Of a DNA stretch of 64,000 bases, positions 53,121 to 64,000 are shown in pieces (positions within the stretch are counted from its first letter, which is position 1; each line of letters begins with the position of its first letter). Made by a program: the position numbers and the translations under genes. The DNA lies in contig JACVTC010000001.1 in the NCBI GenBank assembly GCA_016946835.1, forward strand, positions 418,501 through 482,500, in the 5' to 3' direction. The notes under the pieces were generated by a model, which saw only the letters and a list, made by a program, of their open reading frames with translations, was not told where the DNA came from and did not search any database. The DNA comes from Neocallimastix lanati (nom. inval.) (Eukaryota; Neocallimastigomycota; Neocallimastigomycetes; Neocallimastigales; Neocallimastigaceae).

Positions 53121-54449
53121 TAAATATTAAGGATAATTAAAATAATAAATTAATATTATGTTTATATTTATCCTTTATCAATCATTTATTATGCAATTAT
53201 ACTAATAATAATATACTAATAATAATAATAATAATAATATGATGTGGTATTCTTCATTAATTAATGCTTTTCGGATATTAAGTCAGAATTATTTCCCAAT
53301 TCACTATTGTCCTATAGTTCAAACAAAAGATATATATATATATATATATTTTTTTTTTATTTTCATTAAATCAATAATTTTGATTTATTTTGCTTTAGAC
53401 ATAATATTAAAAGAAAAATCATTTTAGCCTATTAATTTATCATTTCATATTGTATTATTTTACAAATGTTAATGAATTTAAAAATTTTAAAAGTCCAGGG
53501 AGGCACTTTACTAAAACAATTAAATATTTAATTATGCATATCAGTTTTTGATAAAATGATTATATACTAAATTTAATTAATATAAAATAAATAATTTTAA
53601 TGAACAAAATAAATTAAAAAAAAAAAAAATTAATAAAATAATTACTTAATTCATATCTCAATTATAATTTTTAAATCATGTTAAATGTTTTTATTTATTA
53701 TTTTTTGTTAAAATTTTCATGTATATATATTTAAAGAGACATATCAAAGATAAATATATAAAGATAAGTATAAATTAAAAATAATAATAAGAAAGTAAAT
53801 ATAAAGTAAATTTTTATGAAATTTTATGAAATATACATTATATTATACTATATCATAGTTTAAATTACATTAATAGGAAGAAATATATTTAGCTTAATAT
53901 AAATTAATAAATAAGAAATTTTAAAAATATATATATACATAATCAAAAGATAGAAAACTTTTAAATATACTTTGCTTTATTATAATAATAAATAGAATAC
54001 TGATTATTATTTTATATATTTTATATATTTTATATTTGATATATCAATTAAATTATTTTATGACGATGCTTATTTATTTATTTAATATTAAACTTAATGC
54101 TTTATTTTCTGTCGTTAAAAACATTTATTTATAATTCCATTCATGAGCCGTATTTATCTATTTGTACATAAGCTTCACTAAATGAAATTCAAAGTTATAT
54201 TATATAATGATATAAGGACGTTTAAATTTGAAAATTTTATTTATGATATCCTCCGTAAAGTAATTTTAGTACTATGAATATTCTACTTCCCAATAGTGGT
54301 TCGATATATAAAATCTTTATTCCTGGCATAGACATAGAGCATTATAGCGTGGTATTCCTCGATGTCTTTATTCAAGCCATTTTTTTTTCATAAAAAAAAA
54401 AAATAAACAACTTTTGTGAAAAGTTTCAACATGTTACGTCACCGTCTGT
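53121..54449. other. AT-rich spacer
   Basis: No gene is supported. Less AT-rich scraps lie near 53240-53320 and 54230-54370 without recognised content. Confidence 0.4.
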
Positions 54450-54672
54450 CTTTGGTTTGATGGGTCAGCGGGTAAGGCCCTCCTAAGACCAGGCAGGCTT
54501 GGTTATAGTTTAGATGTTCTAACTAAACTTGTTTAAGTTTTTTTTGTTGGGAGCTCGAATTGAATTTAGGGCCCTTTAGTGTAGGATTTAATCTAGGTAG
54601 TCCTCTGGAGAAGTTATTTTTATTTTTTTTTTTTTTTTTTACCTAGTACCTCTTAGGAATCTTTCCCATTAT
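54450..54672. mobile_element. Possible SINE fragment with box A
   Basis: TGGGTCAGCGGG at 54461-54472 fits the pol III box A consensus, with GGTAAGGCC after it as in a D arm. The less AT-rich block ends in a T run and TACCTAGTACCTCTTAGGAA, the inverse of the 3' end of the SINE-like block at 49 kb. This suggests one forward head next to one inverted tail, or chance. No full tRNA fold is possible. Confidence 0.35.
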
Positions 54673-55055
54673 TGACTCCATAAAAAAAAAAAAAATGAAC
54701 AAGTCATTAGCAGTGCTTACCAAAGTATCTTTATTTGTTACCACTAATCAGAAGATACTATCTTAACTTCTTTCTACAAAGACAAATACACAAGATTTAG
54801 AGGAGCTAGATGATGATTCCTTTTCCTCGCAAGTGTACTAATAACATAAAATAATTATAAAGTTACCATTTAGAATAATGGCTAAGATTTTATTTTGAAT
54901 ATTTTATATATTTTTTCATTCATTTATTGTTAAATTTTTATATTGTTTATATTAAAATAGGGTTTAATTAAATATTAAGCTAAATATGCTATAACTTGAA
55001 GAAAGATAAAAATAAATCTTTCTATATTAATAAATTTATAATACAAAATTTTATG

Positions 55056-55088
<33 letters not shown>

Positions 55089-55239
55089 TATCAGTATTGA
55101 ATAAATTACATATATTTATTAAAATTATTTATTCAAAGGAATCAGTTTTGTTTACTGACTTATAACCTATTTAATCGAATAAAAATTAAACTAAACTATA
55201 TATATTAACATAGTATATTAATTAAAGAATAATTATTTT
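54673..55239. other. AT-rich spacer
   Basis: No gene visible. A long A run lies at about 55057-55084. Confidence 0.4.
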
Positions 55240-56050
55240 TAGATAGGTAATTGACCGAGATAACTAGAGATTTCATTTGTTTTTTTTTTCTTTTATATGA
55301 AAATCTTTGACATTCTATCCGAGTAATCTTTTGATATATCTTTTTTTCTTCGATTATCGATGACTTTCTCGGAGGTGCCATTAATTATTTCTTTCGAGGC
55401 GTTATTATCAGTAATAATTATGAATGATTTTGCAATGTTGAAAAGGAAATAAACGAAATGTTCTATAATCTTAATAGTAGTTAATATTTCCTTATCAAAC
55501 ATTGAAGTTATCTACTAGAGATTCTTCTTAATATAGGGTTTTATATATTCTATAATCTCTTTCGACCATCTTTCCTATAGAGAAAAATATATCATTTGGC
55601 TGATTGATTTCATAAAAAGCGATTTCTACTTATACCGAAATATGAATCATTTTCATCATCTGTTTCTTATTCATAAAGGTGTTACCTCTTCTGACTTATC
55701 ATCTGTGTAGGCTTCGACATTGAAGTGGGGATATTGTCTATTCTTTCTGTATTTATTTATATCGCTTATAACTTTTATAACCTGGTTTGTTCTTTGATTT
55801 GGAAGAATTATTACATTATTACTGTTGCTATTGTTTTTTTTTTCTTATTATAGGTAGGTTTATTATTATTTTCTACTACTTGGACTAGAGGTCTTTATCT
55901 TGGTTAGTAGGGACCTTTTATTCTAGAGCCTTTTTGTTATTATATGACATTAGTGGCTTGAAATAGTCGCCACCCATAGGGTTTGAATAAATACCTTCTT
56001 TTATTGCGTCATATTTCCATTTCATTAGTAGAATATTGAAGGTTCTTACC
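55240..56050 (-). other. Unassigned decayed coding-like sequence
   Basis: Less AT-rich, with minus-strand open pieces (55502-55293, and a stretch around 55830-55680 reading NKYRKNRQYPHFNVEAYTDD). The character, charged and then Asn-rich, recalls retroelement Gag, but no zinc knuckle or catalytic motif is visible. Confidence 0.3.
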
Positions 56051-56882
56051 AAGATTGTTTAAAAAAAAAATAATGTTATATATCATAAAATATTAACTCT
56101 GTAAAAAATAATTCATTTTTCAATTATTTATATAAGAAATATTAAATTAAACTATAATAAATTTTATTAAATTATTTATATAAAAGAACTAACATTTGAA
56201 GCTTATTTTTCATCTATTTCTTTTTACTAATATTTTTTTAATATATATATAATTTTTACATTTTTTAATTATATATATTATTTCCATTTTTTTTTTTATT
56301 TTTTATTTTTATAATAATTTTTTATTCGTATTGTATTTTAATTTTTATTTTGAAAGGTCGACTCTTCGTAGAGGTCTGAAATATTTTGGTCCTGACCATG
56401 AAAATTTTATTTTAATCATCATTCACGACCTTGAGCTGTGAACTGAAAGTTGACTATATATTATGGGTGTTCTTAAGTAAAAAAGAAAAAATATTAAAGT
56501 GTAAAGTGTATCAAAGTTATTCCTGAAATTGCTAAGAAAAAAAAAAAAAAAAAATATAAATATGGAAAACTATTACTTCATCTTAAGAGTTAACTATAAT
56601 AAATACGAGTTATTTGAATGCTATTTTTTATGATTTTGAAACATTTAACCTGTTAAAAGAATAAATTAGAAGATTACTTCAAGGATTCTCATATTTAGCA
56701 GTATAAATTATAATGGAACCAGGTATTATTCTGAACATATCATTCCTAATCTTCTGAAAATCTTCGGTATGTTAATTCCTTCTTGGATACTCAATATTTT
56801 AACCTTTATATTAGTTGGAATATTAATGATTGGAACTTTGAAAATTGTAACGGACTTAACTCATTTTAATTTAATATAGATT

Positions 56883-56934
<52 letters not shown>

Positions 56935-57359
56935 AGGAGATTAATTAGATACTTATGAAGATAAAAAAAAAAGTAATTCTCAAAGAAAACTGAGTATTCA
57001 TCTTATTATTAATGGTTCAACAAAATCAAAATCAAACAAAAAAAAAAAAAATGGAAAATTGGAAAAAAAATAGAGATCATTTAAAAATTAGGAAGAAAAT
57101 CTCCTAGGAAGTGTTTGTCTATTATGTCAATTTTTAAATTTGGATATAGGAAAATTATCGAAAAAAAAAAAAATTTAAAAAATAAAAAATAAAAGAAAAA
57201 AATAAAATTATAAAAAAAAAACTAAAATGTTATCTTATGTTTTCTATATATTTATCATTAGAATTTGATTTATGATGAAAAAAAAAAAAATTTTTTTTTA
57301 TGTAAATAAAAATGTTAATAAAATGTAAAAAAAAAAATTTTTAAATATATATATATATT
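56051..57359. other. AT-rich spacer
   Basis: No gene is supported. It contains a very long A run (about 56886-56931) and an unassigned less AT-rich patch (56355-56480). Confidence 0.4.
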
Positions 57360-57430
57360 GTAAATAAATAATAAATAATAATAAAGAGTATTTATTAATA
57401 AATAATAAATAATAAAAAGAGTATAAAAAA
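57360..57430. repeat. Minisatellite, short block
   Basis: One full AGAGTATTTATTAATAAATA unit with AAATAAT heptamers and the start of a second. Confidence 0.75.
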
Positions 57431-57616
57431 AATAAAATAAAAAAAAAATAAAGTAACAATCTTTTCGATATGAATCATTAAAAAATATATATATATATAT
57501 ATTTTTTTTTTTTACCAAAAATTATATATGGGATAATTAATGAATAGGTAAAATATAATTAAAGAAAAATGAAATATATTATGTAAATAATTACATGAAT
57601 ATTAAAATTCCAAAAT

Positions 57617-57649
<33 letters not shown>

Positions 57650-58059
57650 ATTTATATATATTAAAAAATATAACCTATTTCATATTTTATAAAAGTTAAT
57701 ATTAATATAAATTCTTATTGAAATAAAAAGAAAAGAAATCTTTTTTCTTCGTAATTACTTGACCATTAAATTTCTATTTTTATTAGTATTATTATCATTT
57801 ATTTTGTATTAATATTTGATATCATTAATAATTATGATTATTATCAATTTATTTATTATTTTTAATATTAAAAATGCTTTATTATTCTGACATAGTTCTA
57901 ACTCTAGTATAATGTATTATTTTTGTATAGATTTTACTCGTACTATACATTATGATATATAATATTATATTAATATTTGAATTAAAATTGTTCCATATTG
58001 TGAATGTTGTTAAATATATTTTATACATATATTTTGTATTAATGCATTTATTTTTAATG
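57431..58059. other. AT-rich spacer
   Basis: No gene visible. A/T homopolymers and poly-TA only. Confidence 0.45.
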
Positions 58060-58489
58060 TAATAAAAAGAGTATTTATTAATAAATAATAAATAAATAGT
58101 AAACAATAATAATATATAATAAATAATAAATAATAAAAAGAGTATTTATTAATAAATAATAAATAATAATAAATAATGAAGAGTGTTTATTAATAAATAA
58201 TAAAGAGTATTTATTAATAAATAATAAATAATAAATAAATATATAATAAATAATAATAAATAAATATATAATAAATAATAATAAATAAATATATAATAAA
58301 TAATAAATAATTGAATAATAAATAATAAATAATAAATAATAAATAATAAATAATAAATAATAAATAATAAATAATAAATAATTGAATAATAAATAATAAA
58401 AAGAGTATTTATTAATAAATAATAAATAATAATAAATAATAAAGAGTATTTATTAATAAATAATAAATAATAAATAATAAATAAATAAT
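58060..58489. repeat. Minisatellite and heptamer satellite
   Basis: Six or so AGAGTATTTATTAATAAATA units (58068, 58137, 58180, 58202, 58399, 58441) with AAATAAT and AAATATATAATAAAT runs between them. It ends exactly where the solo LTR at 58490 begins. Confidence 0.85.
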
Positions 58490-58986
58490 TGATATGAATA
58501 TAGAAATAAAAACTCTAAATAATAATAAATTTATGTTAATTAATAAATGGTGTAAAAGCATAAATTTATGTATTAATCGAGTTTTTATTGTATTTCTTAT
58601 AAGAAATTAATTTATATATTTTTATTATTTAATTTAAACATTAATTAAAATAAATTTAATATTTATTACTTTAAATAGGAAAACTTTATTATAAGTAAAT
58701 AATTATAAAAGAGAAAAATACTTTGAAATAGTTTTTAGTTCTCTGTCCAAGAATAAGAAATAGTAGATTAGTGTAATCGTTGAGATCAAGATATGAAAAT
58801 AACTATTAATTTTAGGAATAAATGTTAGTTTTACATTTTAAATAATGATAAGTAAATGTAATAAATGTAATTCTTTTTAAATAAATAAAATTTAAATAAA
58901 ATTATTTTTATAAAACACATAAATTATATCCCCCATTTAAAAGAACAAACCTTAAAAGAACCGAACCTGAACTTCGTACTTTATCA
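58490..58986. mobile_element. Solo LTR, second copy
   Basis: Full-length match to 736-1227 with the same TGATA/TATCA ends and scattered differences. It sits inside satellite DNA. A 5-bp target duplication is not clear on this copy, perhaps because the satellite has changed since. Confidence 0.7.
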
Positions 58987-59370
58987 TAGATAAATAAATA
59001 ATAAATAATATATAATATATAGTAAATAAAGAATATATAATAAATAATAAATAATAAATAATAAATAATAAATAATTGAATAATAAATAATTAAATAATT
59101 GAATAATAAATAATAAATAATAAATAATAAATAATAAATAATAAATAATAAATAATAAATAAGAAATAAGAAATAAGAAATAAGAAATAATAAATAATAA
59201 ATAATAAATAATAATAAATAATAAATAATAAAAAGAGTATTTATTAATAAATAATAAATAATAAATAATAAATAATAAATAATAAATAATAAATAATAAT
59301 TAATTAAATTAATAAATAATAAATAATAAATAATAAATAATAAATAATAGAAAGAGTATTTATTAATTAA
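58987..59370. repeat. Heptamer satellite and minisatellite
   Basis: Continuous AAATAAT heptamers with AAATAAG variants (about 59158-59188) and two palindromic minisatellite units (near 59231 and 59351). Confidence 0.85.
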
Positions 59371-59716
59371 TAATAAATAATATTTAATTAAAAATAAATT
59401 ATTTTTAAATTTAAAAAAATTTAATTTAAATATCAAACTTTTTTAATTTAAAAAAATTTATACAAATTTAACCTTTTTTTCATATTTTTTTTATTTAATT
59501 TTTGTAACATTAATAAATCCTTTTTGGTTTGTTCCAATACAAATTTATTAGTATAGAAAGAAAAAGTATCCATTTTAAATTATTAGAAAAAATTAAAGAA
59601 AAAGAAAAAAAAAATTTTTTTTGTTGTTTGTTCTTTGGCCATTATTAATATTTGTTTATTTCTTTAAAAATGATAGAAAATAAAATAAATTTCTTTTGAA
59701 ATAACTATTTTATCCT

Positions 59717-59754
59717 CATTACCATCACATTACCATCACATTACCATCACATTA
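59717..59754. repeat. 11-bp tandem repeat
   Basis: CATTACCATCA three times in perfect tandem, plus the start of a fourth. Confidence 0.9.
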
Positions 59755-60278
59755 TTACTTTATTTGTTTCAAATGGAGTATAATTGCTTTTCTAGAATTA
59801 TTAAAATTTTATATTTATGCACACATGTAGAGAGAGAGATGATAAACTTTTAACTTTTATTCTTATATCTATACAAGAAGATAAATATACTTTTATTCTT
59901 TTAAACTTACTTTTCCCTTATAAAGTCCAATCATTAAATGTCTTATTGATTTAGGTTTGGATTTGATTTCATGATATTATATTAAAATATCCAATTAAGA
60001 ATTTTTTTTTCAAGGTATATTAAGTTGTCATTTTAATACTTATTAATAAAGATGATTTCTATAGTTATTTATTTCCCTTCGGAAGATACTTCAACATTAA
60101 TATTTATAGAAACAGATTACTAATATTAACTAAACTTTATCGGTTATTATGGTACTTTCAATATTTATTTATTTGTCTTTTTTTTGGTTGTTGTACCAAA
60201 AAGGAAACTAAATGAACAGATATTAATCTTTGAAGTGGTTAAAATTAACTCATTCTATTAAAAGCCTATAATACAAGG

Positions 60279-60313
60279 AATAAAGAAAATTCATCAGGAG
60301 AATTTTCTTTATT
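60279..60313. repeat. Perfect 14-bp hairpin
   Basis: AATAAAGAAAATTC (60279-60292) pairs exactly with 60300-60313 around the 7-nt loop ATCAGGA. The function is unknown; no gene is adjacent. Confidence 0.8.
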
Positions 60314-60819
60314 TGTCTTCTTCATTTGTTGATATTAAACATTGTATTTATTGAAAAAAAAAAATAAATAAGAAAAAAAAATTTTTTAATATATATATAA
60401 TTTTATAATATATAATTTTTTATATATAATTTTTTATTCCATTTTTCATTTTTTGTTTGTATTTATGTTCAAATCATTTTTATATGCGAATCATGGCTAT
60501 TCTTCATTTTTATTTCCATCCTTTCAATTTCTATGGCTTTGTTCATAAATAAAAAATATTATCAATATCTAATAAATTCATAACATTTGATCTTCTATAT
60601 TCATTGATTCATTATACCATTAAATATAATCTTTTGAAAATTTTAAAATTCATTTTATAAATACCGTAGAAATAATTTTCTCTTTTTTTTTTTCTACTGA
60701 TTAAAAATAATAAGAATTAGTCATTAAAAATTTAAAATATTATAAAATTTTTGTTTAATTTGATTTGTGAAGTTTTCTGTTTTATAATTTGTTTTAAATA
60801 TTTAATACTAACAAAAAAT

Positions 60820-61165
60820 AAATAATAATAATAAATAATAATAAAAAGAGTATTTATTAATAAATAATAATAAAGAGTATTTATTAACAGATAATAAATA
60901 ATAAAAAGAGTATTTATTAATAAATAATAAAAAGAGTATTTATTAATAAATAATAAATAATAAAAAGACTATTTATTAATAAATAATAATAAAGAGTATT
61001 TATTAACAGATAATAAATAATAAAAAGACTATTTATTAATAAATAATAAAAAGAGTATTTATTAATAAATAATAAATAATAAAAAGACTATTTATTAATA
61101 AATAATAATAAAGAGTATTTATTAACAGATAATAAATAATAAAAAGAGTATTTATTAAATAATTA
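60820..61165. repeat. Minisatellite array
   Basis: About eleven units alternating between AGAGTATTTATTAATAAATA, the variant AGACTATTTATTAATAAATA, and AGAGTATTTATTAACAGATA. The variants recur in a regular order, suggesting higher-order duplication of a multi-unit block. Confidence 0.85.
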
Positions 61166-63554
61166 TATAAACGTATCAAAGCATAAATTAAATGATGGAT
61201 AATTAATTAATAATTATTTAATTAATTTATTTATGTATTTTTTTTATAAAATGAATTTTTCCATCATTTTTTCCCCTAACCTGTTTATTAGAAATTAAAG
61301 TTTGAAATTTTCGTTTAACAAATCATTTCTGTATTAATCGATTCCAGAATTTATTATTAATTAAACTTTTTTGTTTTTACCATTAATTTATTTTTAAATT
61401 AGTTTAAAATTAATTTTGGCTAGTTTGCCTTAAAAAGTCCATATTTAATATTTATGTTGTAAATTTTATTTTTTTTTTTGAAATAAAATAAAAAAATTAA
61501 AAAAATAAAAAAAGGTTTTACCTATGAAAAAATATTTTTATTTTATACTAATATAGGATAATTATTGAGGTCTGAATCTGGTCACATCTAAACTATTCTT
61601 AGTTGCCTCCATGTCAGAACAAGGAAGCATAGAGTAAGTCTTTGATTAAAAATTGAATGAAAAGTTATGTCTTTATAATCTTTATAAGAAAATATAATAT
61701 ATCAGAAAAAGATCTATTTATTATGCTTTAAACAGAATATAGTATTAGTATCAGTTGAGGAAGAAAATAGGTAATTCGATGTATATCTTAACTGATATAA
61801 TATATCAAAATAGAGAATTTTAATTTTATATTTGATAGAATCAAGAAGTGGCAATCTCACATTTTACAATGGCCTGCTTTATTCTATCATATTAGATAAC
61901 ATGGCCATATTCATATTCATGATAAGAAAAATTCACAAAAAATATCTCATTTTGACTTTTTTTTTTTTTTTTGACTTTAAAACAAGTTAAAGTAAAAAAT
62001 TTTGAAATAAAATCAAAAAAAAAAATTTTTTTTTTTAATTAATTTTTTATTTTTATTTTTTTTTTTTTTATTTTTTTTTTTTTGGTTTTTATTATTGTGT
62101 ACCATTTTTATTATTGGTCAATTCTTACTTTCATATTCAAAATCATGATGATTAATAATTAAAAATAAAACTAAAAAAAAATAAAAAAACAAAATTTAAT
62201 TTATATTTAATTAATACAATTAATATCTGTATATACGTATATACTTTAATATATACATGATAAAATTGATAGAACTATTTATGGTAATATATTTTAATTC
62301 TTGATTGTAAAGTATAAATTTATATTATACTAAATATATATTATTAATATGTTTTTGTATAGATTATTAATATATTAAATATATTAATATATATTTATAA
62401 TATATAACATTATTTATTATAATAAAGTTAAGGTTACTATTCAGAAAAAAAATATTCAAAAATTAATGTTTTAAATTATTGAAATAAAAAAAATATTATA
62501 TAAAAGTAAATAAAATATAAATAAATACGTAAATAAATAAATATATGAATAAATAAATAAATAAATAACTAAATAAATGAATAAATAATTTGTAAATAAA
62601 TAACTAAATAAATAACTCTTTAATAATTATTATAATTAATTATAATTAATTTATATTTTATTTTAATTTAAAAATTAATTAAATTTTATTATATATTATA
62701 TATTTATTATATATTTATATATATATTATAAGTTTATAATTATCTATATATAAAGTTATAAATAATATGTACTAAATTAAGTATAATGCATTTTAACATT
62801 AATAATTTATTTATATATCTTATATTTATTTATTTAATATACTTAATTAATTATTTATTTAATATTTGTTCATCTATTTAATTTTGTTTTGTGTTTTATC
62901 CATCTATCCATCATTCATGATTTAATAATTAATAAAGTTTAAAATCAAAACAAAAAAAAATTTTTTTGAATAAAAAAAAAAACATACTAAAAAAGGAAAT
63001 ACTCTTCTCTTCCACATATAAAAGCGAGAAATATTCACTTCAAAAAATAAATATAAATAAAAAAAATATTAATATAATAAATACAAAAAAAAAAAAAAAA
63101 AATAAAATAAAATAAAATAAAATAAATAAAAGGAATAGAGGTGATGTTTATATAATCATTATTGTGTATATATAAAAAAAATTAATAGTTAATGTATATA
63201 TATATCACTTTTATTCATTTTATTAAATACTTTTGAATATCTTTAAATAAAATATATATTTATATATAATTAAGGGTATTTAGTAATACTATTATAAAAA
63301 AATTAAAAAAAAAAATATTGTAATTAATAGTAATTAAAAAAAAAATAGTATAATAATTAATAATAATAAATAATAATTAATAAAAAAAATAAAAAAAAAA
63401 CAATAAAAATAATTCTAATAGTTAATAATAATTATATTGTATAACATATTTAGTATAATAATTATATACACTTAAAAAAAGAAATATTAAAATATCATTA
63501 AATTACTTTAATTTTTAATATCACTTAATTTAATTTAATTTAATATTACTCTCA
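61166..63554. other. AT-rich region upstream of the third 7TM gene
   Basis: No gene is visible. Less AT-rich patches lie near 61560-61650 and 61850-61930. A TATAAAAGCG box near 63018, just after a CTCTTCTCTTCCAC tract, is the only promoter-like site, but it lies over 500 bp before the ATG, so a link to the gene is speculative. Confidence 0.4.
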
Positions 63555-63817
63555 ATGCCTACTGCAACACAAGAAAATATTGCTCTTGCTGAGCATATAG
63601 TTTCATTTATTTCATTGATAGTTGCCTATATATTCAATGAAAATTCAAATATTAAATGTATAGTTTTTATAAATATGCTACAACATATAATAAAGATTAT
63701 TCGTATTATATTCTTTGGCTTTGATCTTGACTACAGTAAAACTAATATTTGGTTTTGTATTATTCATTCTTTCATAAATGACTTTTCTCGTAATGCAGTG
63801 GTTACCTTTTCTTGCGT
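63555..63817 (+). CDS. 7TM GPCR-like receptor, copy 3 (first exon, partial)
   Basis: First exon of a third paralogue, 87 codons plus two bases, ending at a GTAAAT donor (63818). The phase is the same as in the other two copies. The translation aligns along its length: EHIVS in TM1, NMLQHIIKIIR in TM2, WFC (Cys68) followed by HSFIND at TM3, and a closing FSC. Exon 2 was not found before the window end, where the sequence is intron-like, so the gene continues outside. Closest to copy 2 at the N-terminus (PTATQENIALAEH versus ITKTQETIALIEH). The role is inferred only from the family layout. Confidence 0.8.
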
Positions 63818-64000
63818 GTAAATATATAAATATATTTTTATAATAAAATAAATAAAGTTAAAAACTTAATTAAAAATAAAATAATTATAATAATGATATA
63901 TTTAAATATATATACATACTTTATAAATGTTTAAATAAATAAATAAATAAAGATAAATAGATATATAAATTATTGTATAAATATATTAATTTTTTAAATA

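Larger units (their letters stand above)
59371..60819. other. Spacer, no gene recognised
   Basis: No open frame of substance. It holds the 11-bp tandem repeat at 59717-59754 and the hairpin at 60279-60313. Somewhat less AT-rich at 59690-60330. Confidence 0.4.

Noticed and set aside
58984-59436. A 150-residue minus-strand open frame rich in Tyr, Leu and Ile
   Set aside because: It is simply the translation of the AAATAAT heptamer satellite, which stays open in this frame by composition.

Overview
This window is extremely AT-rich eukaryotic DNA with few genes and many retroelements. Homopolymer A/T runs, a dispersed heptamer satellite, short introns with GTAAGT/GTAAAT donors, and asparagine-rich protein tails all point to a very AT-biased genome. 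Ty1/copia elements occur beside Ty3/gypsy elements, one of them a chromodomain element with self-priming signals. Only three host genes can be supported in 64 kb. An anaerobic gut fungus (Neocallimastigomycota) fits best. A dictyostelid amoeba is the main alternative, but low gene density and Ty1/copia elements speak against it. The assignment is an inference.

Host genes: three paralogues of one seven-transmembrane (7TM), GPCR-like family lie at 3193-5715 (+), 10927-13146 (-) and 63555-64000 (+, running off the window). The two complete genes each have four exons. Exons 2 and 3 are identical in length in both (275 and 147 bp), with identical intron phases (2, 1, 1). The spliced proteins are 500 and 519 residues: a compact 7TM core with a conserved Cys at the start of TM3 and another in the loop before TM5, followed by a long Asn-rich cytoplasmic tail. 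No ligand or named gene can be assigned.

Retroelements: a decayed Ty3/gypsy pol lies between the first two genes (6.75-8.06 kb). A broken Ty3/gypsy element with both LTRs is at 17.6-24.7 kb (-), followed by a related solo LTR. An old copia fossil at 25.6-29.4 kb carries another LTR inside it. A broken copia element at 32.06-37.95 kb sits inside the second copy of a duplicated ~1.2 kb segment; that copy is also split by a 1.47 kb solo LTR flanked by a 5-bp target duplication (CCAAT). The youngest-looking element is a Ty3/gypsy chromovirus at 39.96-46.5 kb with an uninterrupted 1015-codon pol ending in a chromodomain. Just upstream of its gag is a 13-nt self-complementary pair, as in self-priming Tf1/sushi elements. 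Its left and right terminal repeats do not match.

The right third (46.5-63.5 kb) holds repeats and scraps: an LTR-like family with one lone copy and one ~0.63 kb inverted pair (50.05-51.81 kb), two SINE-like patches with tRNA-type boxes, copia scraps, a second copy of the LTR seen at the left edge, and clusters of a minisatellite built around the palindrome TATTTATTAATAAATA.
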